This document shows, piece by piece, positions 15,001-25,050 of a DNA stretch of 64,000 nucleotides (its first letter is position 1; each line of letters starts with the position of its first letter). The notes beneath the pieces were generated by a model. It was not told the DNA's origin. It searched no databases and was given only the letters and a program-made list of their open reading frames with translations. The position numbers and the translations under genes were made by a program. The stretch comes from Macquaria australasica (taxonomy: Eukaryota > Chordata > Actinopteri > Centrarchiformes > Percichthyidae), in NCBI GenBank assembly GCA_005408345.1, contig SEMN01000120.1, forward strand, positions 930,001 through 994,000, read 5' to 3'.

Positions 15001-16308
15001 TAAATCCAGCAGTCTCTCAGAGGTTAAAGAAGACCACTAAACATACAGTGGCTATGAACTTGTACACACAGATTAGGTAGGCCTGGGTTAAAACTGATGA
15101 TATAATCTTGTCATCACCCTGCCTGTCTTAAAATGAGCGTTCTGTTATATGAACAGTGCTAAACTGAGTAGAATGATAGAACAAACTTAAAATGGTTTAA
15201 AGTGATTATTTCTGACAACAGGATGCAACATAACTGAAGAGATGCTTGGACTATAAAGCCCATTTCCTATCTAAGAACAGGCTCAACAACATTAGCGTGC
15301 GTATGTGTCCTCTACAGTGAGTCAAATACAAAGCCTCTGATTTGGCGGCCACCTATCATCCAGTTTCATGATCAACTTTACCCCATCAAGCTGGGGTAAG
15401 AGAGACCTTTTAAACACATATCAACATTGCTCTCCCACCCAAATGAATTTCTTCACAACTGTCAGCAGTGCCAAACTGACAGCAACAAAAAACAACACAC
15501 TCTGCCACAATAAAACCTAAAAAAAAAAAATCACAAGTAGAGGAAGTAAGACCAGGCATGGAGAAAAGGCTGCAGCCAGCTCTGGAAAGGTGACTGGAAT
15601 ACAATATTTGTCTACACATAAGCAAGGTGCAAGATGGAATAAAAGGACTGTGATTGGACTAAGATTGTAGGAGCATTGCCAACTATTCTGACTGCATTCA
15701 TTCATTCATTCATTCATGTGCAGTAGGCCAAACAACTTGATACACACACTTGAACAACCTCAATCTTCCCAAGAGTTGGGGCTAAAGAAAGAAAGAGGAG
15801 ATGGCATTATTTTTTAACTGTACTGAGCAAAAATTCAAGGAGGATTGCTTCTTAAGAAACCTCATAGATATATAGATAGATGAATGAGAGCAAAGATGAT
15901 ACTTCAGATACAGCTTTATCACAGTTCCATTGTATGGTAATTGATATTTAAGGCCCTAGACCACTAAGTGACATAAAAAGATATAGCATATAACAGTATT
16001 AAGAATACATACACTTGGAAAAGTAATGTGGTTAACGTTACTAGTCTCGGTGAGGTTGAACTGGTGTGTTGCGTTCACTGTCGCTGTCAAGTCTCCTAAC
16101 GTTATTCTCGGTGAGGCTGTTCCAACACGTAGCGTCAAGCTAGATGCTAACCAACGTGTACATCAATGTAGCTACACGTAGGTGGCAAATGCAAGCGAAC
16201 TAACGTTAAAACCATCACGCAGCTGGGCTAACCGGCTAGCACAAAGCCAAAGATACACCCTTACCTTGACAAATGTTTCAGAATTTGCTTTTTAATAATC
16301 CCGGCCAT
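31..16308 (-). CDS. uhrf1bp1: UHRF1-binding protein 1 (BLTP3A), bridge-like lipid-transfer protein, 21 coding exons
   Basis: Exons, 5' to 3' on the minus strand: 16308-16265, 13347-13185, 11479-11441, 11192-11101, 10978-10789, 10537-10397, 10272-10102, 8870-8690, 8480-8394, 7672-7505, 7105-6960, 5501-5360, 5258-5065, 4909-3699, 3567-3383, 3297-3158, 2980-2830, 2197-1932, 1512-1404, 1203-1118, 147-31. They total 4023 nt with consistent phases, giving about 1340 aa (human about 1440). The start reads MAGIIKKQILKHLS, then FTKNLSPDKINLST, the chorein-type N terminus of VPS13-like proteins; the end reads EVRKYDPTFTL before TGA. Family knowledge: BLTP3A is a rod-like protein thought to carry lipids between membranes at endolysosomal contacts. 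The middle (residues about 600-1000) is low-complexity and acidic; a predicted coil closes the protein. Paralogue BLTP3B is the alternative, but synteny with ilrun, spdef and pacsin1 favours BLTP3A. Oddities: the donor after the exon ending at 6960 is GC, and the exon ending at 10102 has a weak GTCCTG donor. The 3' UTR runs off the window. Confidence 0.93.
148..1117 (-). other. uhrf1bp1 intron 20
   Basis: AT-rich intron between the exon ending at 1118 and the last coding exon. No conserved coding segment or recognised repeat was seen. Short ORFs on both strands have no family resemblance. Confidence 0.7.
2198..2829 (-). other. uhrf1bp1 intron 17
   Basis: Intron with nothing recognised. A second AG (the GTAAAG at about 2230) precedes the chosen acceptor. 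Using it would lead to an early stop, so the acceptor TTCTGCAG at 2199-2198 is preferred. Confidence 0.65.
3699..4909 (-). CDS. uhrf1bp1: uhrf1bp1 large coding exon 14 (disordered middle region)
   Basis: This 1211-nt exon encodes residues about 587-990, some 30 percent of the protein, in one open frame. It starts after an intron ending TATAG and ends at a GTAAGT donor, splitting a lysine codon that the next exon completes. Landmarks shared with the human protein are VLSNTRHCPHGSR, the WLNHYQYVALLRMKD segment and near the end GELSSAINVTKD followed by repeated TKD/TKG units (VTKDVTKD, DLTKGAF, SITKDAFS). Between them lies Ser/Pro/Glu-rich sequence with little order. The serial TKD units have the spacing of an amphipathic helix, which is inference. 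Confidence 0.9.
5502..6959 (-). other. uhrf1bp1 intron 11 (GC-AG)
   Basis: A 1458-nt intron holding a short (CA)n run near 6508-6520 and otherwise unremarkable AT-rich sequence. Its donor is GC instead of GT. Confidence 0.7.
6958..6960 (-). promoter_or_regulatory. uhrf1bp1: Non-canonical GC splice donor of uhrf1bp1 intron 11
   Basis: On the minus strand the exon ends CACCAG and the intron begins GCAAGC, the usual context of the rare GC-AG intron class. The acceptor partner at 5503-5502 is a normal CAG. Joining them gives DIHQ then VSTRGRQ, which matches the human DIHQVSTAG junction in phase 0. No GT donor in frame is nearby. Confidence 0.8.
7106..8393 (-). other. uhrf1bp1 introns 9 and 10 around exon 7672-7505
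   Basis: Two short introns (7106-7504 and 7673-8393) with no recognised content. Small ORFs with poly-Val/Cys/Tyr composition at 7818-8110 reflect TG/TA-rich sequence, not genes. Confidence 0.6.
8871..10101 (-). other. uhrf1bp1 intron 7
   Basis: A 1231-nt AT-rich intron. Its 3' genomic half holds one copy of an interspersed repeat with the core GTCATGGCTTACTGGG type (about 9695-9856, annotated separately). Nothing else was recognised. Confidence 0.65.
9695..9856 (+). repeat. Interspersed repeat, family with core CATGGCTTACTGGGACAC
   Basis: The segment shares GGTTGAATTCCATTTAGCT, then CATGGCTTACTGGGACAC and TTGAATATAACGGAGC, with copies near 16755, 28660 and 34790. No protein is encoded. The class is not determined; a non-autonomous element is likely. 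Confidence 0.7.
11480..13184 (-). other. uhrf1bp1 intron 2
   Basis: A 1705-nt AT-rich intron. It carries a fragment of the TTAGCATGCTAACATT-family repeat at about 12030-12160 (shared words ATCCATCCAATAGTT and TTTCAGTCTGGACC). No coding content was recognised. Confidence 0.65.
12030..12160 (+). repeat. Fragment of the TTAGCATGCTAACATT-family repeat
   Basis: Only the 3' part of the family consensus is present: AATGTCTGTAC, ATCCATCCAATAGTT, TTTCAGTCTGGACC and GGTGGACCAACAGACC, as in the longer copies at 22290 and 60340. Confidence 0.7.
13530..14262 (-). mobile_element. Decayed L1-type LINE ORF2 C-terminal remnant in uhrf1bp1 intron 1
   Basis: Read on the minus strand, broken frames give DDVWCFPDNNLINLPQWGK, then KYKLNVDPLCSFCHLREE with the CxxC-H zinc-knuckle-like pattern that follows the reverse transcriptase in L1 ORF2, then LLAKFNLHASKFAKQKPNL near the end. 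This order is that of the L1 ORF2 tail. Several stops and frameshifts and an internal A-rich run (about 13734-13757) show it is dead. It is sense-oriented relative to the host gene. Confidence 0.7.
14263..16264 (-). other. uhrf1bp1 intron 1, 5' part
   Basis: No exon was recognised. A (CATT)n run sits at about 15693-15717. The 200 bp next to exon 1 hold three TAACGTTA palindromes (separate entry). Small ORFs here lack any family signal. Confidence 0.6.
16033..16208. promoter_or_regulatory. Cluster of three TAACGTTA palindromes near the uhrf1bp1/ilrun divergent promoter
   Basis: Exact TAACGTTA at 16033-16040, 16097-16104 and 16201-16208, just inside intron 1 of uhrf1bp1. A fourth copy is at 18744-18751 in ilrun intron 1. 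An 8-mer is expected about once per 65 kb by chance, so three in 176 bp is notable. Function is inferred only from position. Confidence 0.45.
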
Positions 16309-16462
16309 TTCTGTCAGCGTTTTATGTCGCCCAGTAACAGCGGCTTGTCCCTCTAAAATAAAGACACACTAGCTTGCAGGCACCTCCATATTGTACACAA
16401 CCCTAGCTGTGTGCATCTTTTCAGCACAGCACAGCTTAGCTACACCGGACTGACCCCCTTTC

Positions 16463-16505
16463 GCACACACACGCACGCACGCACGCACACACGCACGCGC
16501 ACACA
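16463..16505 (+). repeat. CACG/CA simple repeat
   Basis: Alternating purine-pyrimidine tract of CACA, CACG and CGCA units, about 150 bp upstream of the uhrf1bp1 start codon. Such tracts can adopt Z-DNA. Confidence 0.8.
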
Positions 16506-16754
16506 GCAGCTCCAACGACACAACGACGCCATCTGCTGGATGTTCAGGGGGAAACAGGTGGGCGGCAGTGCGGAGAATCCCGCCAATCACGACTAAATAT
16601 TTAATTGAAGTAAAAAATAAAAGGTCAGGCTGTGCACTTTGCACTGATTACTGCAAAGTGACGCCTGTGTGTTACTTACCTGTTTAATCAGGTAGTCTGA
16701 GTACTGTAAATGAATCTATTCTGTGTACAGTACAATTATATTTTAGTATCCAAG

Positions 16755-16860
16755 GATAATATGCCTTTATTACAGCAGACATTGTTATAGTATGTCATAG
16801 TAGGAAAAGCACAGGTGTTACTAATAACATTCAAGCCATGACAGTGTGACAACCGAAGCA
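16755..16860 (+). repeat. Fragment of the CATGGCTTACTGGG-family repeat
   Basis: Shares ACAGCAGACATT, GTCATAGTAGGAAAAGCACA and GGTGTTACTAATAACATT with the left part of the fuller copy at 28660-28865. It lies in the divergent promoter region. Confidence 0.6.
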
Positions 16861-16884
16861 GCTAAGTGGAATTTGGGCATAATT

Positions 16885-17300
16885 TATCTTAAGATAAGAT
16901 AAGATAAGCCTTTATTGTCCCACAGCGGGGAATTTTTCAGCGTTACAGCAGCCAGCAAAAGTGTCATATATAGAAATACAATAAAAAATAAATAGAAAAA
17001 TAGAAAAAAAGTCCTGTACACAGTATAGACAGAAATAAAATAATAGTGACTGAGTGCAGTTGTAAGTATGAACAAATAGATAAGATAAAAATATTGCACA
17101 TATATAATATACATGTACATGAAAAATATTTCACAGCAAGTATAGTAGCGAATAGTCTGCACACTGACAGTCAAGTGTAAATGTCTTCTGTGAAAAGACC
17201 TATACTGCACCTTACTGTACTGCAGTAATACATGAAACAAACATAAATGGCATATTTCCATCACATTTTCTACATTGTTTTCTATCATTTAAGGTTTCCT
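16885..17300. repeat. Interspersed repeat with (GATAA)n and TTTATTGTCCCACAGCGGGG
   Basis: A GATAAGATAAGATAAG run followed by CCTTTATTGTCCCACAGCGG and AT-rich sequence. This arrangement is common at ends of teleost retroelements. The 134-aa ORF on the minus strand here (17288-16884) is a by-product of AT-rich repeat and is rejected as a gene. Confidence 0.6.
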
Positions 17301-17963
17301 AATATTTGCATAACAGTAGTGGATTGAAACGTGCATTAAATTGCATTTTCTTTTACAGATTTTCTGAGAATTCGGTTAAAATCTGCTGGCCATATAGAAA
17401 ACCTGGGGTACTGCACTGGTTGGTTTCTGGGTCTCTGGGCGGAAAATTTAATGAAGCTGCCATCTTTAGTGTGCTGTGTGCGCTTTGCTTGATGGGAACT
17501 TGGAGGCCAACAGGGGCCCAAAAGAAAATGTTTGCCCCCGGGCCCCCAAACATGTTAATCTGGCCATGTACAGTATATAGAGCAAACAGAACAAGCAGCA
17601 CTATATCCACTGCTCATTTTCCCATGTAGAAATGCAATATTGCTAAGGAAACAACAATACTTTATAAAATATTTTGTAAATTTAGCACAAGTGGTACATT
17701 GTTTTATGGTAATTAATTTAGTCTTACAGTTAATTATATATTATCTTTACTGTAATATATAACTAAACACCTAGTATGGATATATTTCAAAGTACAGGTC
17801 AGTGTTTTCTTTTCTCCACCAGGCCTGCGGCTCACAGGCTGAGGCACGAAACACAATCATGTGACATGCGCACTCGGCCCTTGTTGTTGAGTTTGTTATG
17901 ACAAGTCGAGGCCTCGGACTAAATTAGGAGCGAAGTCCCCGTCTCTGTCCAGGCGAATCCGCG

Positions 17964-20900
17964 ATGGAGGGCATGGAGCTGGACCTGGACCTGGACCAGG
18001 AGCTCATGCAGAAATTCAGCTGCATGGGTACAACAGACAAAGATATCCTAATATCGGAATTTCAGAGGCTCCTCGGGTTTCAGCTAAACCCCGCCGGATG
18101 CGCCTTCTTTCTGGACATGACCAACTGGTGAGCTCGGTGACTCGTCTGGCCTGCTGTGTGCTTCATATTAGATAATAGATGCTGTAGAGTAGCTAGCCGT
18201 CTTTCCGGCGGTTCTCGCTGTACAAAGGCATTTCGTCAGGGAAAACGGGAAAGGAAAGCATAGGAAGTGTTATCCGTCATTGTGGTACAGATAACGTTTA
18301 CGTTAGGCATGTAAGCGTGGATGCAGCGACAGCTAACGACGTTGTAGTAACGTAACTAGCGTTAGCTGAGTCACCGCGTCTCCGACTTTTGATTGCCTGT
18401 CAGGGACGGTAGCGTGTGTTGCATACCTGATAAAAAAAAAAGATAAATGAACCGTAGGTAACACACAAGTTTGTATCGAAGCGGGTGTTGCATTTAAATG
18501 AAAACACATCCAAGTCATTTTTATGTGAACGTGTGTCGTGGTTGTTCAGGCTTGCCGATGGGAGTTGTAAGTTGGTGACTACTTTCATACTAAGCTAGGT
18601 ACCACCAGGTAGCCAGTCACTCAACTGAGCTCACAATTAAAAGTTTAAAACTACTTTCTCACAGTCTGCTAACTGCTTATTCTGTTTAGCTACGCGAGGA
18701 CCGTGTCACTTTTACGTTATCGACCGCCAAGACGACCAAACGTTAACGTTACGTCTGGCTCTCCTTGACCACAACCACATTACGTAACCTTCCGACATGT
18801 CGTCTGCAGAGTCTGGCTCAAAGCCCACACAGCGAGGTTGTGCAAGCCTGGTGAATCTTTACCTCACTGTGCCTGGACACAATGTATTAATATGTATTAT
18901 TCACAAACTGCATTGCATTGCGGGCTTCAAATTGTGACTTCCGGTGACATAAAAACGAAATAGAAGGTATTAGGGACAGAAAGGTCATTCTGCAAATCTT
19001 CCCTTTTAAAGAAGTCTTTCGGCGCATATCCAGTATTAAGCCAATGCAGGTCTACGGAAGGAACAGCTCTGTGTCCGTGCAGGCTGGAGGTACAATCACG
19101 TGATGCCGTGTAATAGCTGCTCTGCAACGGGCTTTCTAAAAATACAAACTGCTGGTTTTATGGATGACCAACATGTCACGGGAAGCACCCATTGGCAATG
19201 TCTCTGGGTCTGCAGACATCTCTGTTGTTTGACACAATATGTGCATTTGAAGCAGTCACTAAAATGCCACAAAATGATGTCTCTTGTAGGATAAATTTCA
19301 TTTCTTTCAGGGACCCAGATTTACTCCGAGGCCCTAAGTTAGTAGTCTTTAATTGGTTTTGTAAAAGCTTTTCCTGTGGTTTCCACATTCAAGGTTAAAT
19401 GAATAGTAATCATTTTACCAAAAAAACAACAACAACACAGTGATTATTTTGTTAGCATTCAATACCTACAGCTTCCTTGGTGCTTTGACAGTATGCCAAT
19501 AGCTAAGACTCGTGGGATATGTTTAGGGCTGGAACAATTTATATTGTTTGTCTTATATGATAGTAAATTCAATATATTTGGGTTTTAGACTGTTGGTCGT
19601 GCAAAACAAGCTATTTGAAGAAGTCACCTTAGGCTTGAGGAAATTGTGACAGAAAATAATCAGAAGATCAATAAATAATGAAAATAATCCTTAGTTGCAA
19701 CCCTAAATATGATGTTATTTAATGCTAACAAAATAACAGTTATGTAGTCTGGATGAAAATGTTGAAATAAACCTCAGCACATGTTAGTGGAACAGGGGCC
19801 AGCTAGGAAAGGGGACAGGGACTTTAGCCCCATATTTGGCCTTAGTTCAGTTAAGGTTCAAGGTTCATATCTGTGCAAACTGCCACTGAATCATGGGGTT
19901 TCCCCTACACAAATTCACATGTAATACGTCCATTTATATCTGTACTAATCGCCTGGGTTTCTGCCTTCTGTTTCCCCAGGAATTTACAAGCAGCCATCGG
20001 AGCCTACTATGACTTTGAGAGTCCCAACATCAGTGCGCCGTGCATGTCCTTTGTGAGGGATGTGACGATTGGTGAGGGCGAATCAGTTCCACCGGACACA
20101 CCTTTCACAAAGACCTGGAGGATACAGAACACAGGTAAGTCTGCTGGAATAATAATAATAATAATAATAATATGATACCAGACCTCGTACATCAAAGATA
20201 ATTACACTCACATGTCATGCCGAGTTCAGCATAGTTGCCTGTGTGTCTCCCAGGTGCAGAGTCGTGGCCTCCCGGGGTTTGTCTGAAGTATGTTGGAGGA
20301 GATCAGTTTGGTCACGTAAACATGGTGATGGTGCGGTCTCTAGACCCTCAGGAAATGGCAGATGTTAGCGTGCAGATGCAGAGCCCTGTATCTCCTGGCA
20401 TGTACCAGGGCCAGTGGAGAATGTGCACAGCTACCGGACTTTACTATGGAGGTGAGGACAGCACACTTCATGCTGCAAGCAAACGTGAACTGTGGCTTTT
20501 CAATATGTATCCTCAAGAACAGGCTGAAACGATTAGTCAATGAATCAATTAGTCGATAGACAGAAAAATAGTTAGAAACTAATTATTTTGATAATTGGTT
20601 AATCGTTTTCCAGCAAAAAATGTCCAGCTTCTCAGATGTGAGGATTTGCTGCTTTTCTCTGTTTTACATCATTGTAAACTGAGTGTCTTTGGGTTCTGGA
20701 CTATTGGGTGGACTAATCAAGCAAAGATGTGACCATGGGCTTTTTTAAAAAGTTCATAGACTAAAAATAATAATAAGGAGTTTAATAATCCCTAGAACTG
20801 AGCATCAGACTGGAAGCCTTCTTCCTAAGGTTCAGCAGTGCTAAGATCATGTTTGCAAATGCTTATATTTAAAAGTCTTTTTTTAAATATAATTATCAAA

Positions 20901-23404
20901 ACAGTTCTGCTTAATTAAACAGCAAGAAAGCCCATGTTATTGTGTATACATGGTATGTATAAGCACCAGAATGCCACAGATTTGTTATTTACTATTAACA
21001 TTAACATCAACGTTAAAAGTTGTCATACTTACTGTAGCCATCTTTTTATATGCTCTGATTCCAATGATTCTCTCTGCCCTTAACGTACTCCTCTTTTCAA
21101 ATTGATAATCATTTGTTTTGAACTGAGCTGCCGACATGCAAATATTCAGCCTAAGTGCTGTAGTTAGCAGAAGCAGGCAACAGTCGTTACTAAAGATGAA
21201 GTGCTAGGTAATTTTGTATGCATTTCCACCAGTAAAAAAAAAACTATTAAAAGATTGGCTGGCCATTCTATTATCACACACAAATTAAATTAAGAGCCAT
21301 TCATTTAATTGATTTATGGCCTTCTGCAAGTTCAACAGGAAGTCCCTCAAGACTACTTACAAATTAAGCAGCAGAGGGATACTTAATTAAAAATTATACT
21401 TGGCCTTAATATTTCATTTAGGTGTTCATAGCGATAATTCCTCACTTAACACCATCAGTCTCCTAGTGGCTTTAAGAGGGAAAAGAATTGCAGGCCTGGA
21501 GCACTTTAAATCTTTAAGGAGATGTCATGGGTGTGTGATCTAGCTTGATTTTACATCAGCCAAATGATGTTTCAGCTTTGTATATTGTAACACGCTGTTT
21601 GTTTCTTTTGACAGACGTCATTTGGGTGATCCTGAGTGTGGAGGTTGGAGGCCTCCTCGGCGTCACACAGCAGCTTTCCTCTTTCCAAGCCGAGTTCAAC
21701 ACCCAGCCTCACCGCAGCCTGGAAGGAGACTACAACCCCTTCGCCTCGCCAGAGAAGAGCAAGTGCCCCAACAGCAACAACAACAGCCTCCACGATGCCA
21801 GCGGGCGTAGGGTCGCAGAGGAACATTGGCAGGGGAGCCCCAATGAGCTGCAGCAAGATCAGAATGGACTTTCACACAACTCTGTGGATATAGTAGCAAA
21901 CAGTCTTCAAAGCAATCTATCAGTAGTCTCTTATAACCAGGTAAGACATGTCAAAGGACATTCTCCATACTTCTCAAATTTCCATCATCATCAAAGTGAC
22001 AGAACAACTTCAACAACAACATAGATAGATTATTCATTATCTATAAATAAATAATCTGTCTATGTATCTATTGAGCTGAGCTGAAATATTCATACTTTTA
22101 GAGTCATTTCATTATAACCTTCCACAGAAAACATTTCTCAGGGTTGCAGTATCACAGAAGCTGAGATACATTATTGGGTTGCTCGTCGTCCCTCTTTACC
22201 ATATTTAATTGAAGCTGCAGAGGAGTTCATTCGTCCCATTTGCTATTTTAAACTGATCCTTCAACAAACAAGACTAAGAGTCTACAGCCACACTAGAGGT
22301 TCTGTGAGGCTGTACTTAGGCAGAGCGGTGATTTGAGCTAAATGGTAAAATGTTGATGTTTAGCAGGTAATATTTACCAGGTTTCCCATCCCGGTTTAGC
22401 CTTTTAGCATGCTAACATTTGCTAAGTAGCATTAAACACAAAGCACAGCTCAGGTTAATGGGAATGTCATTAATTTTGCAGGCATTTGGTCATGAACCAA
22501 AGTATTAGGTAAATGATGATGGTGTTAGATGAAAAGTCAGAGGATCACTATTTCAAATTTCAAGGCAATCCATCCAATAGTTGACAAGATCTTTCACTCT
22601 GAACCACAAATGTCAACCTGCTTTTGGCGCCAGAGGAAAAGTCAGGGGATCACCAAAGGAATTTGGATTCATTCTCTAGGATACATTCATGAAAGTATGT
22701 ACTAAACTACATAACAATCCATCTAATAGTTGTTGAGATATTTCAGTCTGGATCAAAGTGGTAGACCAGCAGACCTACATCACAATCCATAGAGCTACGC
22801 TGCTAGCGTGGCTAAAAAAAAAAAAAACACCTAAAATGTAGAAATATAGTTGAGACCAGCTTTAATTGAGCAGTAATTCTGAATTATTTCTGAATTAATA
22901 ACACAATTGTGTAAATATACATTGGGTCCACAGTAAATGTCGTAACAGTTGCTGGGCATGTGACGACTTTTACTATGAAACAGGTGCAGATGTACATGGA
23001 AGTGTTTGAGTTAGCCAGCAATGCTAACTCATTGCTCAATATAAGATGGTTTAGATCTATATGTGTATATTTTCCAATAGTGTTTTTGTAATCTGGTGTT
23101 TAAGAAGAAATAAGCTGAAATTTATTTTCATTATCAGTTCATCTGCAGATTATTTACTTCATCACATCTTCAAATTGCTTATTTTGTCAAACCAGCAGTC
23201 TAAAACCCAAAGATCACATAAGACAAAGAAAAGCAGCAAATCCTCACACTGGAGAAGCTAGAACAAGCGAATGTTAGTTATTTTTGCTTGAAAATTACTT
23301 AACATATCCTGCAGCCCTACTGTGTGTTTTTTTGTTTTTTGTTTTTTAATCATTTCCCTTCCTTACAGGGTATACAGGAGCCCTATCCTTTTGGGCACTC
23401 TTAA
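17964..23404 (+). CDS. ilrun: ILRUN (C6orf106), inflammation and lipid regulator with UBA-like and NBR1-like domains, 5 coding exons
   Basis: Coding exons: 17964-18127, 19980-20134, 20254-20451, 21615-21940 and 23369-23404, 879 nt, 292 aa (human 298), all with GT-AG introns and matching phases. The start MEGMELDLDLDQELMQ and the end PYPFGHS then TAA align with the human ends. Residues about 20-68 form a UBA-like fold (LISEFQRLLGF, NLQAAIGAYYDFE). Residues about 78-190 form the NBR1-like four-tryptophan domain, with its tryptophans in FTKTWRIQN, ESWPPGV, YQGQWRM and DVIWVIL. The tail is polar and disordered with an Asn/Ser run. Family knowledge: ILRUN restrains IRF3 and NF-kB dependent cytokine expression by destabilising p300/CBP in the nucleus. 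It is divergent from uhrf1bp1. Nothing is broken. Confidence 0.95.
18128..19979 (+). other. ilrun intron 1
   Basis: A 1.85-kb intron. The first 700 bp are CpG-bearing and rich in ACGTTA words (for example 18744-18751 TAACGTTA), consistent with promoter-proximal sequence. A short inverted-repeat element lies at about 19526-19706. Confidence 0.65.
19524..19706 (+). mobile_element. Short non-autonomous element with TAGGGCTGGAAC / GTTGCAACCCTA ends
   Basis: The left end TAGGGCTGGAAC and the right end GTTGCAACCCTA are imperfect inverted repeats about 180 bp apart. Related sequence occurs at 20516-20720 and, in the opposite orientation, at 23100-23320. No protein is encoded; this is a MITE-like element. 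Confidence 0.65.
20146..20171 (+). repeat. (ATA/AAT)n microsatellite in ilrun intron 2
   Basis: About nine AAT units directly after the exon-2 donor, in a 119-bp intron, so it occupies a fifth of the intron. Confidence 0.9.
20452..21614 (+). other. ilrun intron 3
   Basis: A 1163-nt intron. The TAGGGCTGCAAC-type element lies at about 20516-20720 (words CTGAAACGATTAGTC, AATTGGTTAATCG and AAAATGTCCAGCTTCTCA). The rest shows nothing recognisable. Confidence 0.65.
20516..20720 (+). mobile_element. Second copy of the TAGGGCTGCAAC-type short element
   Basis: Carries GCTGAAACGATTAGTCAATG and TTAATCGTTTTCCAGC, then AGGATTTGCTGCTTTTCTCT, which reappears in reverse complement at 23240-23255. It is truncated relative to the copy at 19524. 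Confidence 0.6.
22290..22830 (+). repeat. TTAGCATGCTAACATT-family interspersed repeat, near full length
   Basis: Contains TTTTAGCATGCTAACATTTG, GGGAATGTCATTAATTTTGC, CAATCCATCCAATAGTTG twice in variant form, GATATTTCAGTCTGGATC and the end GCTACGCTGCTAGCGTGGCT. Related copies are at 56220, 57870, 58550 (reverse) and 60340. No ORF is present. Confidence 0.75.
23100..23320 (-). mobile_element. Third copy of the TAGGGCTGCAAC-type short element, reverse orientation
   Basis: Reverse complement of the copy at 20516: TCATTATCAGTTCATCTGC, AGCAGCAAATCCTCACA and the end CCTGCAGCCCTA. Three copies lie in three different ilrun introns. Confidence 0.6.
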
Positions 23405-25050
23405 ATCATGGGACTTGTCACAGTGAAGCAGCACTAAACGGTACCTCTGGAGTCTGTCACACCAATAAGAGAAAGAAGAGGCTTTATCAGTAGCTGGTCG
23501 AACGTGTGGAGATTCAAAAACACTTTATGCAAAGTCCAGCCACACTTTGAAAAACCAGAGGCCAACGCTCCTGACGTGCAGCTCAACCAACATCCCACAA
23601 CCCACTGTATGCACGTGTGAATGCTAAGTTAAAGCTGAGTGCTATGAGTCTTTTGAGTGATAACTTTTTTCTTTTCTTTATTTTTTTCAGATTTTTTATT
23701 TTATTTTAGTTGTCAGAGTGCAAATGAAACATGATGACAGGAGTGTGTATTTGTGAAATTGTGTGTGTATATATGTGTGCGCATTGTGCAACCTGAAAGA
23801 GAGACTTTGGAGGAAAAGCCATTTATTTTGCCAACTGATTCTCCAGTTTCTGCTCTGACTCTTTGTATATTGATAAGGTTTCTGGACCGGTTCCCTGTAA
23901 CTGAATCCAAAAATATGGGCGTCTCAGAAACAAACCATTGGACATCATTATTTACTTTTTATCTTCATTTTTTAATATATACTTTTTAACAGAAGGGAAA
24001 TGGCGACATCCCTCAGAAATATATCTGAGCTCATAATAAGCTCATCTTAAAGCCCATCAGTTTTTCTATATGGCTTGTGCATTATGGGCAATCATTTCTA
24101 TGCCGTCATTTTACCTGCAATTTAAGCGCAATGCAAATTTTCTCCACTGGAGGGAGCCAGCCATTACTCTAACAAACAAGATAAGATCTACACTGAGAAA
24201 CAAAACGTTTATTTACAGTATGGCTCCTGTGGTTTGGTCAAGTTTAGTCTTGATCGTTGCACAGGAACATATATTTCCAAAAGACAACAATTTTATTATG
24301 GCTTCTGTAGTCAAACATGACTTTTTTTGAGCTACTTACTGTAAGTGGAAGTAACCAAAAACCTTTATGAAATTGAATCTGATTTGGCCTGAAAGCTCAA
24401 AGAGTCCTGTGAGACAGTGAAGGTTTCTTCCCCATACATGACATAGAGTCATTGCTGGCACTTGGCATATACAAGAGAATATAGAATATTAGCAGAATAT
24501 TCATTATTGGTAATAATGCACACAGTATTAGAGATGTCCCCACTCATTGTCTGAATCTAAGATTTAGCTTAGTTTTACATGCTTGCATTCAGATTAAACA
24601 CAAGATAACAGGATTAATGCGCACTATGCCATCAGACATTGAATTCAAGCCATATAAACATCGGTGAAGACATAATATAACATTATGAAAACATGTTTTT
24701 TTTTTTTTGTCACCCTGCTCTGAATTTTCATTTTAAAGCTGTCTTGGACTTGCTTTTATCATATTAAGTTGAATGTATTTGATGAATGTAGAGTATAATG
24801 TTTTTGGAAACATATTAATTTACCCAAAGATTCAACATTGTATATTTGCATTGAACTGGCAGTTTTATTATCGTAATTATTGTTCTCAATTTTCCTGTCT
24901 CTGTTAAAATTATGCTTAGGATGTTCCACATTCGAGTCTAATCATTGTCGAGCTTCTAATACATTTGAAAATTTGATCCTGTTTCGATCATTTCGGATGC
25001 AAACTTAACCACACCAGTAAAATTACAATAAAATGACAGACTTGTGTTGT
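23405..25050 (+). other. ilrun: Probable ilrun 3' UTR
   Basis: Sequence after the TAA stop has no other gene or recognised repeat. A canonical AATAAA at 25027-25032 would give a UTR of about 1.6 kb; an ATTAAA near 25818 would extend it. The extent is inferred. Confidence 0.5.
25027..25032 (+). terminator. ilrun: Candidate polyadenylation signal AATAAA for ilrun
   Basis: First AATAAA found downstream of the ilrun stop on the sense strand, followed within 30 bp by GACTTGTGTTGTCCTG, a GU-rich segment. Confidence 0.4.

Larger units (their letters stand above)
16309..17963. promoter_or_regulatory. Divergent intergenic region / shared promoter of uhrf1bp1 and ilrun
   Basis: The 1655 bp between the two start codons hold both 5' UTRs and presumably both promoters. 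Next to the uhrf1bp1 start lies a CpG-bearing CACG repeat (about 16463-16505). Next to ilrun, CpG-containing sequence at 17820-17960 carries TCATGTGAC, an E-box-like site, at about 17858. The middle is invaded by repeats (16755-16860 and 16885-17300). No TATA box was identified on either side. Confidence 0.55.
21941..23368 (+). other. ilrun intron 4
   Basis: A 1428-nt intron almost filled by repeats: a TTAGCATGCTAACATT-family copy (22290-22830) and a reverse copy of the TAGGGCTGCAAC element (23100-23320). It ends with a T-rich tract before the short last coding exon. Confidence 0.7.

Noticed and set aside
16884..17288. 134-aa ORF on the minus strand
   Set aside because: Lies in an AT-rich interspersed repeat with a (GATAA)n tail; Phe/Tyr/Leu-rich composition and no splice or start support.
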